Shown here piece after piece: positions 19,514 through 27,773 of a stretch of DNA of 64,000 nt (the stretch's first letter is position 1; the number at the start of each line of letters is the position of its first letter). A program made the position numbers and the translations under genes. This DNA is from Flavobacterium panacagri (lineage in GTDB: Bacteria; Bacteroidota; Bacteroidia; Flavobacteriales; Flavobacteriaceae). The stretch covers positions 4,464,001 through 4,528,000 of the forward strand of contig NZ_CP119766.1 of NCBI RefSeq assembly GCF_030378165.1. Direction: 5' to 3'. The notes below the pieces were generated by a model, which was not told the origin of the DNA, did no database searches, and was given only the letters and a program-made list of their open reading frames with translations.

Positions 19514-21082
19514 TTATTTGTCTTTTTTAATGAAAGGTGTTTTTACAAGAGATAAGAAATTATTACCCTGAATTACATCTGAATTAACGGCTTCAACAAA
19601 AATGGAAGCAGGTACTTTCTGGAAACAGTTGTTGACCAATATCGTTTTACAGTTTTCTAATTTAATTATTGGCTGATCTGCAGTCGGTTTTTTAGATTTC
19701 ACATCATTAAACAGTAATTTTTCACAATTTGTAAACTCGAAAGCAGCTCCCTTTTCTGTTGTTATATCAACATTAGAAAAGGTTAGATTGGTTGCCAAAT
19801 TTCCTGTAAAACCTTCTTTGGCTTCCATATTAATATTCGTAAAAGTAAGTTCATCAATAGGCATTTCTTCGATTCCATAAATCACTCCCACTTTATTGAT
19901 ACTTCTGCCCGTTACGTTGCTGATGGCTATATTTCTAAAGATTGGAGTACGCTCAGAAACAGGTTCTACTTTGGATGATCTATCATAAAAGAGATCAAAC
20001 GTAAAGGCGTTACGGCCTATATTTCGCATCACAATATTGGAGATCATAATATTTTCCACTACACCACCACGGCCTCTGGAAGCTTTCATTCGGATTCCTG
20101 CATCTGTACCGTCAAAAACACAATTTGTAATGACTACATTTTTTACGCCACCAGACATTTCACTTCCAATTACAACACCTCCGTGACCTGCCAGCATCAC
20201 ACAATTGGTAATGGTAATGTTTTCGCATGCTTTTCCATATTCGCGTCCGTGAAAGTCTCTACCTGATTTTATAGTAATACAATCATCTCCTACACTGATA
20301 AAACAATCGGATATTCTAACATTGGAACAAGAAGAAGGATTAATACCATCTGTATTTGGGCCGTGTGGTTCTTTATCCGGATTCAGGATTGTTACTCCAT
20401 GTATTCGTACATCATTGCAACCTACTGGATTAATAGTCCAAAATGGAGAATTCAAAATGCGAATCCCTTCGATATTGATTTTATTACATTCCAAAAACTG
20501 AATAAAAGGAGGTCTAAAAAACTGTGTTTTTAATGTATTTTCATAATACGGTTCTACTTTTAATTCTTTGTTCTGTTCTGCCCAAAGTTTTTGTAATTCA
20601 GTTGGTTCTTTAAGTGTACCATTCGATTTTAATGCTGCATTGATTCGTTTGGTTTCTTCCCACCAAGCAAAACCATTTCCGTCTATAGTGCCTTCTCCTT
20701 TAATGGTAATATTTTCAGCATTTTGAGCATTAAACAAAGGAGCAAATGTTTTCATAAACACACCTTCATAACGTACTTTTTGAAAAGGCAAATAATCTTT
20801 AAAATCAGATGAAAATTTTAAAGTGGCACCAGCTTCTAAATAGATGGTAATATTGCTTTTTAAAGTGATAGCGCCTGTTAGATAATTACCAGCTGGAAAA
20901 TACAAAGTCCCTCCTCCGTCTTTTGAAGCCAGATCAATGGTTTTATGAATGAGCGCTGTACAGGATTTTTTACCCGAATTATCTGCTCCTAATGCCTTAA
21001 GATCAAAGCTTTTTGCCAAAACGCTTAGGGAATTTAGAAAAAAGATAAAACAAAATAGTTTGTAATAAAATTTATGGTTCAT
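19514..21082 (-). CDS. GH28 polygalacturonase-family hydrolase
   Basis: The 522-residue protein has a signal peptide and a GH28 beta-helix. All four signature elements are in order: NTDG (243-246, catalytic Asp245), DD (266-267), GHGG (His300) and RMK (Arg331, Lys333). The family hydrolyses alpha-1,4-galacturonan or related uronan bonds. The long segment before the NTDG box (about 140-200) is typical of exo-acting bacterial enzymes. Exo-polygalacturonase is therefore the best guess; rhamnogalacturonan or xylogalacturonan activity is possible. The gap to the esterase gene is 2 bp. Confidence 0.93.
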   Translation of the reverse strand: MNHKFYYKLFCFIFFLNSLSVLAKSFDLKALGADNSGKKSCTALIHKTIDLASKDGGGTLYFPAGNYLTGAITLKSNITIYLEAGATLKFSSDFKDYLPFQKVRYEGVFMKTFAPLFNAQNAENITIKGEGTIDGNGFAWWEETKRINAALKSNGTLKEPTELQKLWAEQNKELKVEPYYENTLKTQFFRPPFIQFLECNKINIEGIRILNSPFWTINPVGCNDVRIHGVTILNPDKEPHGPNTDGINPSSCSNVRISDCFISVGDDCITIKSGRDFHGREYGKACENITITNCVMLAGHGGVVIGSEMSGGVKNVVITNCVFDGTDAGIRMKASRGRGGVVENIMISNIVMRNIGRNAFTFDLFYDRSSKVEPVSERTPIFRNIAISNVTGRSINKVGVIYGIEEMPIDELTFTNINMEAKEGFTGNLATNLTFSNVDITTEKGAAFEFTNCEKLLFNDVKSKKPTADQPIIKLENCKTILVNNCFQKVPASIFVEAVNSDVIQGNNFLSLVKTPFIKKDK

Positions 21083-21122
21083 GGTTTAGTGAGTATGATA
21101 GTAAATAAGAATAGTAAAGATT

Positions 21123-22094
21123 TTATGGTGTAGCCGAACTGAGATTCCATTGGTTCTCTACTTTGAAAATAACATCAAAAGTGAGCTTACGATTTTGTTC
21201 AACAGATAGTAGATGCGACCATTTGACTCGCTTATTTGTCAAAGCTCCCGGACCGTAATTTTTAAACTCAGCATAATAAGCCGTTTTTTCACTTTCAGGT
21301 TTTCCCCAATTATGCCAACCTTCTGGATTGATATGGGAATCCATAAAACAACTGGAAAAAATTACATTCGCATATTCACGCCACGGACGTCCCAGATACA
21401 CTTTACGAACATTTGGCGCTGATAAAAGTTTGCAGTTCAAAAAGACAAAACCATATTTGCTGTTTTTAGAAGTATTTGCCGCTGTGATATACGAATTGGC
21501 TTTACTATACAAAGTACAATTATCAAAAACAGCAGTAGCCGAACCAAAAATATAATCAGTAGTGCCTTCTATGTAACAATTATTAAAATAGTGCCGTCTA
21601 TTTTCTCCTGCTGTATATAAAGTATCCTGATTGCCTAAAAACTTACAATTGGATGCTTTAAAATAATCTCCTTCGACATGCAGCGCCACAGCCTGTCCCA
21701 CAGCACCTGCCGTATTTTCTATTGTTATATTTTGAAGACTAATATTGTCGGCTAGTATTTTTAAAGTATAACTTGTAAAAGTGCCAATATCAGGCTGGCC
21801 ATTATAATTATTAAATGAAATTATGGTCTGATCTTTATTTTCTCCAATAAGGGAGATATTACTGTTAAAAGAATCGATTATGATTTTTTCCTTATAAATC
21901 CCTTTTTTAATAAAAATAGTTTTCGGGTTAGATGGAAAAGCGCCACAAGCGGTAATAGCTTCCTGAATCGAAATAAAATCGGCTGAACCATCTAATGAAA
22001 CTGTAATAGTATCTTGAACAATTGCACTCCATCCTTTTGGGAAAACAGTAAAAAATAGAAAAAAGCAGAATAGTAAAGTGATATTTTTTTTCAT
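21123..22094 (-). CDS. Pectin methylesterase, CE8 (copy 2)
   Basis: The 323-residue CE8 protein has a signal peptide. Active-site residues are Gln134 (AVGQA), Gln156-Asp157 (GNQDT), Asp180 (GTTDYIFG) and Arg236 (LGRPW). It lacks the two-Cys insertion of the other CE8 in this operon and is 26 residues shorter, so the two are diverged paralogues rather than a recent duplication. It is the first gene of the five-gene operon and has the paired operator 75-110 bp upstream. Having two methylesterases may allow attack on differently esterified or acetylated pectin (inference). Confidence 0.93.
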   Translation of the reverse strand: MKKNITLLFCFFLFFTVFPKGWSAIVQDTITVSLDGSADFISIQEAITACGAFPSNPKTIFIKKGIYKEKIIIDSFNSNISLIGENKDQTIISFNNYNGQPDIGTFTSYTLKILADNISLQNITIENTAGAVGQAVALHVEGDYFKASNCKFLGNQDTLYTAGENRRHYFNNCYIEGTTDYIFGSATAVFDNCTLYSKANSYITAANTSKNSKYGFVFLNCKLLSAPNVRKVYLGRPWREYANVIFSSCFMDSHINPEGWHNWGKPESEKTAYYAEFKNYGPGALTNKRVKWSHLLSVEQNRKLTFDVIFKVENQWNLSSATP

Positions 22095-22168
22095 AATAGT
22101 ATCTAGTGCAGTTTAAATTTCAAACTGCCAACAGATGCAAACATAGAGTGTTTCCTATTAAAGAATAT

Positions 22169-22203
22169 GGGACATTTTACAATTACTATAGGGGGAAATC
22201 ACA
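22169..22203 (-). promoter_or_regulatory. Paired 13-bp operator (22-bp period) upstream of CE8-GH28 operon
   Basis: On the plus strand, GGGACATTTTACA (22169-22181) and GGGGGAAATCACA (22191-22203) repeat with a 22-bp step, as upstream of susC and GH105. This is the copy nearest a start codon (22094). The remainder of the 22095-22474 gap has no other recognisable element. Confidence 0.55.
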
Positions 22204-22474
22204 AAAAAGACTATAAAATATGTAAAACAATTATCCTCAAAACCAAACTAAAAAATTACGATCATTTACTACCCTGTTTTTTAATGCAGTATTCGAAAAT
22301 TTGAAATGTGATCTAAAAGCGTGGAATCACGGTTTTGTACGATTTTCTTTTACTGCGATTAAAATAATCACAAATTAAAATACCTGTTATAACACAAGTT
22401 CCAACCGCGTCATATTATATATAAAAGCGAAAATATATACTAAATTTCACCACCTGCAAATACCATTAAAATCA

Positions 22475-22807
22475 ATGAATTTAAAAGATAGTCATAATAG
22501 GAGTTTAGGAACTTTCTTTTTTAGAGAAATTAAGCGAATTCCTGATTTTAAAATAAACAAACTCAAATGCCTGAAAAAATTCGTTAGAACTTCTGAGTTC
22601 TATGATAAAAAAGAAAAGCTGCATGATCGTGATATTGCCGCTTTGTTTAATCAGTTCTCTGCCTTTCTGGTTCGTAAAACGAAAAAAAAACAGAATATAT
22701 TCAAGTACAGGGCGGTTTTGAAATTGAATAAAGTTTCTATTAGCAAAGAAAAAGAATCCAAAAATTTTTCTTCGGGAGATTCAAATCCAATGCTGATAAT
22801 AATTTAA
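22475..22807 (+). CDS. Small basic hypothetical protein, doubtful
   Basis: This is a 110-residue Lys-rich reading frame (for example SFFFREIKR-like and RKTKKKQ stretches) with no recognised family. It has no signal peptide and no membrane segment. It lies alone between the pectin locus and the convergent acvB-like gene. Codon use is unremarkable and its reading could be chance in AT-rich DNA. I keep it because it is the only substantial frame in a 770-bp gap. Confidence 0.3.
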   Translation: MNLKDSHNRSLGTFFFREIKRIPDFKINKLKCLKKFVRTSEFYDKKEKLHDRDIAALFNQFSAFLVRKTKKKQNIFKYRAVLKLNKVSISKEKESKNFSSGDSNPMLIII

Positions 22808-22863
22808 AATCAATAGATTAGATACAGTATAATCTATCTGTCTGCATGAGTTTTTTTTAAAAA

Positions 22864-24294
22864 TTATTTAATTTCTTTAAGGATACTCTCTGTTATCTTA
22901 TTATAATCATTATTAAAATGATGCGAACCCGGTATTTCAATAGTTTTAATACCGGACTCTGAAAATCTATTACGGATTTGTGAATCTTCTTCACTGCCAA
23001 AAAAACAAACCGGATTATAAGATTTGATTTTTTTTATTTCTGAAATTACATCATAATTATCACTGGAACTTTCTAAGCTCAGCATATCAGCAATATGAAT
23101 TTCAAAATCAGCTTTTACATCAGGAGACAAGGCATAAACGCCTTTTAATTTTTCTTTTAATGATTCCGGAAAATTAGCAGCAGCAAAAGGAACAATCGAA
23201 GCTCCAAATGAATAACCAACAAGTACAAATGTTTTTTTATTCCACTGCTGCATATAATGTTCTGTTGCTTTTGCCATTGCATTGGCGGTTTCTAATGGCG
23301 TTTTGGCGTTCCAAAAATATTTTTGTGCATCGAGCGCTATTACAGGAATTCCCTTTTCTGCCAGAGCTTCCCCAAAAGACTGATCAAAGCTTGTCCATCC
23401 TCCGTCTCCTGAAATCAAAAACGCTACAGGCAAATCTTCATTCTTGTTTTTAGTCGGAATTAAAGTTAAAGGCATTTCAAATGGAAGTGGTGTAAGATGC
23501 TGTTCTTTTAATAAAGAATTTTGTTCTGATTGTTGTTTAGCATAATTAGGCGTACTTAAAACTTCCTTGTAAGCTTCAATGAACTGAGGCAGCCAATTTT
23601 TGGTAACTGAGAATCCATGTCCCACTTTGGATAAGGATATAAGTTTTCCTTGTTTTAGTCCATCCATATATTTTTTTGTATCTGCATAATTACAAACTTG
23701 GTCTGTAGTTCCCTGCAATACAATAAAAGGAGCTGTTAATTTATCTGTTTTCTCCAAATAATAGGCCTTCCCTTCTTTTAAAACATGAGAAGTTAATCCA
23801 GTTCCATCACACAATGTTTTGTCGGTTTCTATATCCGGACAAAATCCTAAAGCAATAGCTCCGCTGAAAGTGTTTGCGGGAGCCTGAGCCAGCATTCCGT
23901 ATACCAGAGTTGCGCCTGAAGAATAACCGACCAATATAGGTTTTAAATACTGGTTCATTTTTAGCTTCTTCTGCAAAATCATACTCAGCTCTTCAAAATC
24001 TCCAGCTGGATAATAACATTTGACTTTTTGTTTTTTGATGGCCTTAAAATAATGCTGAATATCAATTCCTGCTACTAATGCACCCTGATCGACAATATTT
24101 TTTGCCATGTCTACAACGCCGCTGTTCCAGCCTCCGTCACCCGAAACAAACAATACAACAGCATTAGGAGCAGTCTTAGGTTTATAGATAGCAACTTTAC
24201 CAAATGCTCCAACTGTGATAGTATCGGCTGCTGATGCAAATGCCTCGAAACAACAAATAAAAATAGAAAGCGTGAGAATTACAATTTTATTCAT
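22864..24294 (-). CDS. AcvB/VirJ-family periplasmic alpha/beta-hydrolase, two-domain
   Basis: The 476-residue protein has a signal peptide (about 1-20). It contains two similar VirJ-type hydrolase domains. Each opens with SGDGGW (51-56 and 295-300), followed by an IDIQHYF/LDAQKYF segment. Each has a GYSxG nucleophile elbow (Ser125 and Ser362). The second ends with GSHHFN, a likely catalytic His. In Agrobacterium and Rhizobium, AcvB/AtvA hydrolyses lysyl-phosphatidylglycerol in the periplasm and is paired with an MprF-like synthase (established for those species). Here it is the third gene behind an mprF-like gene, so a matching role is likely (inference). Confidence 0.85.
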   Translation of the reverse strand: MNKIVILTLSIFICCFEAFASAADTITVGAFGKVAIYKPKTAPNAVVLFVSGDGGWNSGVVDMAKNIVDQGALVAGIDIQHYFKAIKKQKVKCYYPAGDFEELSMILQKKLKMNQYLKPILVGYSSGATLVYGMLAQAPANTFSGAIALGFCPDIETDKTLCDGTGLTSHVLKEGKAYYLEKTDKLTAPFIVLQGTTDQVCNYADTKKYMDGLKQGKLISLSKVGHGFSVTKNWLPQFIEAYKEVLSTPNYAKQQSEQNSLLKEQHLTPLPFEMPLTLIPTKNKNEDLPVAFLISGDGGWTSFDQSFGEALAEKGIPVIALDAQKYFWNAKTPLETANAMAKATEHYMQQWNKKTFVLVGYSFGASIVPFAAANFPESLKEKLKGVYALSPDVKADFEIHIADMLSLESSSDNYDVISEIKKIKSYNPVCFFGSEEDSQIRNRFSESGIKTIEIPGSHHFNNDYNKITESILKEIK

Positions 24295-24320
24295 CTTAAT
24301 TACTTTTTAGCATTATGAAA

Positions 24321-24974
24321 TTAAACTATACTTTTCTTATGATACATTATTATGGAAATTACAATAAAATAAACATAGAGATTCAACAGAAACAAGCGCT
24401 GCCACAATCCTTTATAGTGTATGATAACATTGGTTTCACCTGAAGAAAAACGAATAGTAAACAACAGCATGGTTATGATTCCTGTAATAAAAACAATCCA
24501 TGACAATCTATAAAAAAACGGATTCTCTTTCTTTAAAATCACTTTGTGCATAAACAAGGGCAGTAACAATGCAGCTAAAAGACCAATTCCGCCAGCTATA
24601 TCATGCATTATAAAGGAACTGGTCATTTTACCTCGTATTCTATCGGCTTTAAAAACACCAGAGCCTATTCCTTCACCTAATCCGTACAATATAATTAACC
24701 CTGAAGCAATTTTTACATTTTTAGCATTACTGTCAAAGGCTTTTCTAAACTGAAATCCGAAAAAAACAAATACAATTCCAATACCTATCCACCATGTAGA
24801 AAGCATAGCTGATACAGGACTTGCAGAAGCTCCCAAAGAACTCATTGTATTTCTTAAATGACTGTATCCTGGATAGTAATTTCCTAATATAAACAATACG
24901 ATAAAATCAGCAATGCAAACTATAATACAAAGTAAAGCTGCTATTTTAAACCAATTTGACTGCTTTGTATTCAT
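24321..24974 (-). CDS. DUF998-family integral membrane protein
   Basis: The 217-residue protein has about six membrane spans. Its features match DUF998 proteins: a YYPGYSHLRNTMSSLGA motif in the first loop and a conserved His/Asp (MHDIAGG) later. Function of the family is unknown. It is sandwiched between the mprF-like gene (17-bp gap) and the acvB-like gene (26-bp gap). It therefore belongs to the same operon and may take part in lipid handling in the inner membrane. Confidence 0.8.
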   Translation of the reverse strand: MNTKQSNWFKIAALLCIIVCIADFIVLFILGNYYPGYSHLRNTMSSLGASASPVSAMLSTWWIGIGIVFVFFGFQFRKAFDSNAKNVKIASGLIILYGLGEGIGSGVFKADRIRGKMTSSFIMHDIAGGIGLLAALLLPLFMHKVILKKENPFFYRLSWIVFITGIITMLLFTIRFSSGETNVIIHYKGLWQRLFLLNLYVYFIVISIIMYHKKSIV

Positions 24975-24991
24975 ATCTCTGTAGTTTGTAA

Positions 24992-27619
24992 TTATGGTTT
25001 AACTAATTTATTTAAAACTAATGGAGCCTGAAGCAGATCATAATCATGAGAATACACTAGATATTTATTGTACCATACTGGAGAAAATTTTTCCTTAAAA
25101 TCGCGAAGGCCTTTATAACGTGAAAAGAATTTAATTCGTTCGTAAGCAAACTTCATTGATTTCTCTGGAAAAGTTTCTGCCTCTTCTAATCCGCTCATCG
25201 CCGCCAGTCCTAAATTTACTGAGGTACAGCCCTGAGATTTCAAATACGTAAAAAGTTCTAAAAGAATAAAATCCATAATACCATTGGGCGCATCATTTGT
25301 TTTTCTGATCAAATCGTAAGTTCCTTCACCATTGGCATAATCCGGAATTACATTTATAAAAGCGACAATCTTTTCTTCGGCACTTTCGACTGTGATAATG
25401 GTCTGCTGTTTGAGTTCTTCCCAATCAAATCTTCCCTGCGAAAAAATGATTTCACTTCTTCCTGTACTAACAAGCCATTCATCGCTTACTGCTTTTATTT
25501 TCTGCAGCAATCCATCCTTAACAGGCGCATTATGAATTGTCGCTGTAAATCCTTTTTCTTTTACTTTGCTTATGGCATTACGAAGTGATTTTTTAGCTCC
25601 GCCTTCTAAACTAAATGTATTAAGGTCTACTACTCCTTCCTGACCTATAAATAAACTCTTTTTATGCAGTGAATGAAACAAAGGCAGACTTTCTTCCGGA
25701 ACTCGATAATAGATGCTTCTTAATCCGTTTTCGTAACAATAAACATCAAATTCTATGATGCATTGTTTCATCTCAGCATCAGATACAGCGACAGGATTCT
25801 CTAAAACAACAGCAAAATTATCGGTTACGCGATAGGCCAAAAAAGATTTCTTATCTGCAGTAATAAAAATGACTTTATCATCATAGGTTTTAAAATAGTC
25901 CAAAGCAGAATTACCATGCTTTTTTACAAGTTCATCAGCCGTTACAAAATCATCTTCTACCACTTGTTTTTTGACTGTATAAGGTCGTATTAAAGCAAAA
26001 ATCAGAAATCCTAATGACAGAAATCCGCAGATATTTATAGAAAGTAAAAAGCGTCTCGCAAAACGATCTAAAGGCACTAAATCAGAACTTCCGATTAAAA
26101 AATAATTCTGCAGTCCGTATCGAATCGATTCAAGCCAGTTAAAATCGATATTAAAATGTTTTTTATCCAGAAAGTAAAACCCTAAAATACTGTATACCAA
26201 CACCGCCGCAATGCTGATTAAAACCGTTTTTAAGCCAATATTCTGCAAATGTGAATTACTCTTTATGTAATATTCTTTTCGTGTAAAAATCAAAGTAAGA
26301 AGAACTAACAAGGCAATTGAAGCTTCTTCATAATCAATTGCTTTAGTAAGATTTCCAATAATAGAAATTCCAGTCAAGAAAACTGCAAACCACCACGCAG
26401 TACGCAATCCTTTGAGCATAAAAGCGGCATTTACGAGCATAAATAAACCAGCGGTTATCACAAAATAATTTGACACTTTAATAGCAGAAATAGGAATAAC
26501 ATTTTCTAAGACATGCAGACGTTCTGAAATTGCCGGAGTTAAAACCGACACTATATTGATTAATCCTAAAATGAAAAGCAGAAAAGAAGGCACAACACGC
26601 ATCAATAGTTTGTTTGCACTGAATAGAAAAAGTGATGCCCCTGCCAATAACGGAATCCAAAACTCAAAAAAACGATACAAAAAAGTAATCGCTATAGCGT
26701 TGACATTTTCGAATCCATATTGAATAAGTATAAAACTCATTGAAATTTCGATGGCTCCAAGTCCTCGAAGAAAAGGAGAAACAATCAAAAATATAACTGA
26801 AATAATATATCCCATTGCTGCTGCCGCTAATGAAGGAGTAAATCCCAGTGCAATCATTGCCACATATAAATGCGCAATTCCAACAAACTCAATAAGCACA
26901 GAATAAAAAACAACCTGTAAGAACTTCCTTTTAATTATTTTGTTGTTTCTGAAATCATCAATAAATATTTCTGTTGAAGGAGAAAACTTTAATATCAAAC
27001 GATAAATAGCTCCTTTCTTGATAATCGAATTGTAAATAAAAAAAACAAGAATGCTTAATCCCACAACTGCTGCAAAAGCGTACCATTCTCCAGATCCAAC
27101 AGTTCCCTGAAATAAAGAATAAATCAAAGCCGGTATGGCTACAATAATCACCGAAAGAATCCCTACAAAACCATATATCAGAGAAGCAAAATGAATTTGA
27201 GTAGGTTTAACACCGCTCTTTTCAATAGGTTTGGTAAAAAATGCTAAAGAAGAAATGCCGCCTGCGGGCAGAAAAACACTAACGAAATTTCGCTTAAGAA
27301 ACAGAATAACGGCCTGTTTAAAGGAAATTTCGCTCTGAACTGCTTTAAAAGAAGCAAAATACATTAATGCCTGAAGCACAATATAAAAGGCTGCAAGTGC
27401 AATACCGCATACAACCCAGAAACTTTTGGCATCTGCCAATACATTATTTACCTCTTTTAATTCTGAATTTTCATGTTTGATAAACCAGATTCCAACTCCT
27501 ATAAAAAAAATGGTAAGTATAAATTGTCTGATAATTTTATCATTTTCACGTAAAAAAGAAATTCCTTTTTTTTCTTTAAAAGAACTCAAAAACCTTTTGG
27601 AAACGGCTACTATTTTCAT
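24992..27619 (-). CDS. mprF: MprF-like lipid flippase/aminoacyl-transferase
   Basis: The 875-residue protein has an N-terminal polytopic flippase part with more than ten hydrophobic spans (about 35-540). The C-terminal cytoplasmic DUF2156/GNAT-like synthase domain spans about 560-870. The typical motif DLIRKTNDAPNGIMDFI lies near residue 780. MprF proteins move an amino acid (Lys, Ala, Orn) from aminoacyl-tRNA to a lipid and flip the product to the outer leaflet, lowering the negative surface charge. The flavobacterial lipid substrate and amino acid cannot be deduced. It is the first gene of the mprF-DUF998-acvB operon. The gene symbol is given by family resemblance. Confidence 0.85.
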   Translation of the reverse strand: MKIVAVSKRFLSSFKEKKGISFLRENDKIIRQFILTIFFIGVGIWFIKHENSELKEVNNVLADAKSFWVVCGIALAAFYIVLQALMYFASFKAVQSEISFKQAVILFLKRNFVSVFLPAGGISSLAFFTKPIEKSGVKPTQIHFASLIYGFVGILSVIIVAIPALIYSLFQGTVGSGEWYAFAAVVGLSILVFFIYNSIIKKGAIYRLILKFSPSTEIFIDDFRNNKIIKRKFLQVVFYSVLIEFVGIAHLYVAMIALGFTPSLAAAAMGYIISVIFLIVSPFLRGLGAIEISMSFILIQYGFENVNAIAITFLYRFFEFWIPLLAGASLFLFSANKLLMRVVPSFLLFILGLINIVSVLTPAISERLHVLENVIPISAIKVSNYFVITAGLFMLVNAAFMLKGLRTAWWFAVFLTGISIIGNLTKAIDYEEASIALLVLLTLIFTRKEYYIKSNSHLQNIGLKTVLISIAAVLVYSILGFYFLDKKHFNIDFNWLESIRYGLQNYFLIGSSDLVPLDRFARRFLLSINICGFLSLGFLIFALIRPYTVKKQVVEDDFVTADELVKKHGNSALDYFKTYDDKVIFITADKKSFLAYRVTDNFAVVLENPVAVSDAEMKQCIIEFDVYCYENGLRSIYYRVPEESLPLFHSLHKKSLFIGQEGVVDLNTFSLEGGAKKSLRNAISKVKEKGFTATIHNAPVKDGLLQKIKAVSDEWLVSTGRSEIIFSQGRFDWEELKQQTIITVESAEEKIVAFINVIPDYANGEGTYDLIRKTNDAPNGIMDFILLELFTYLKSQGCTSVNLGLAAMSGLEEAETFPEKSMKFAYERIKFFSRYKGLRDFKEKFSPVWYNKYLVYSHDYDLLQAPLVLNKLVKP

Positions 27620-27773
27620 ACTTATGCTACAGATAGAATAATTTATTTATGAAAAAAAACACAATAGAACTTATATAAATGTACAACAACTTTGCAAAAT
27701 GGATTGCCTTAGAGTATTATCCGAAAAATAATTTTGAAGAAGTTTCATTTTTTTCATATTAGATTTATAACAC

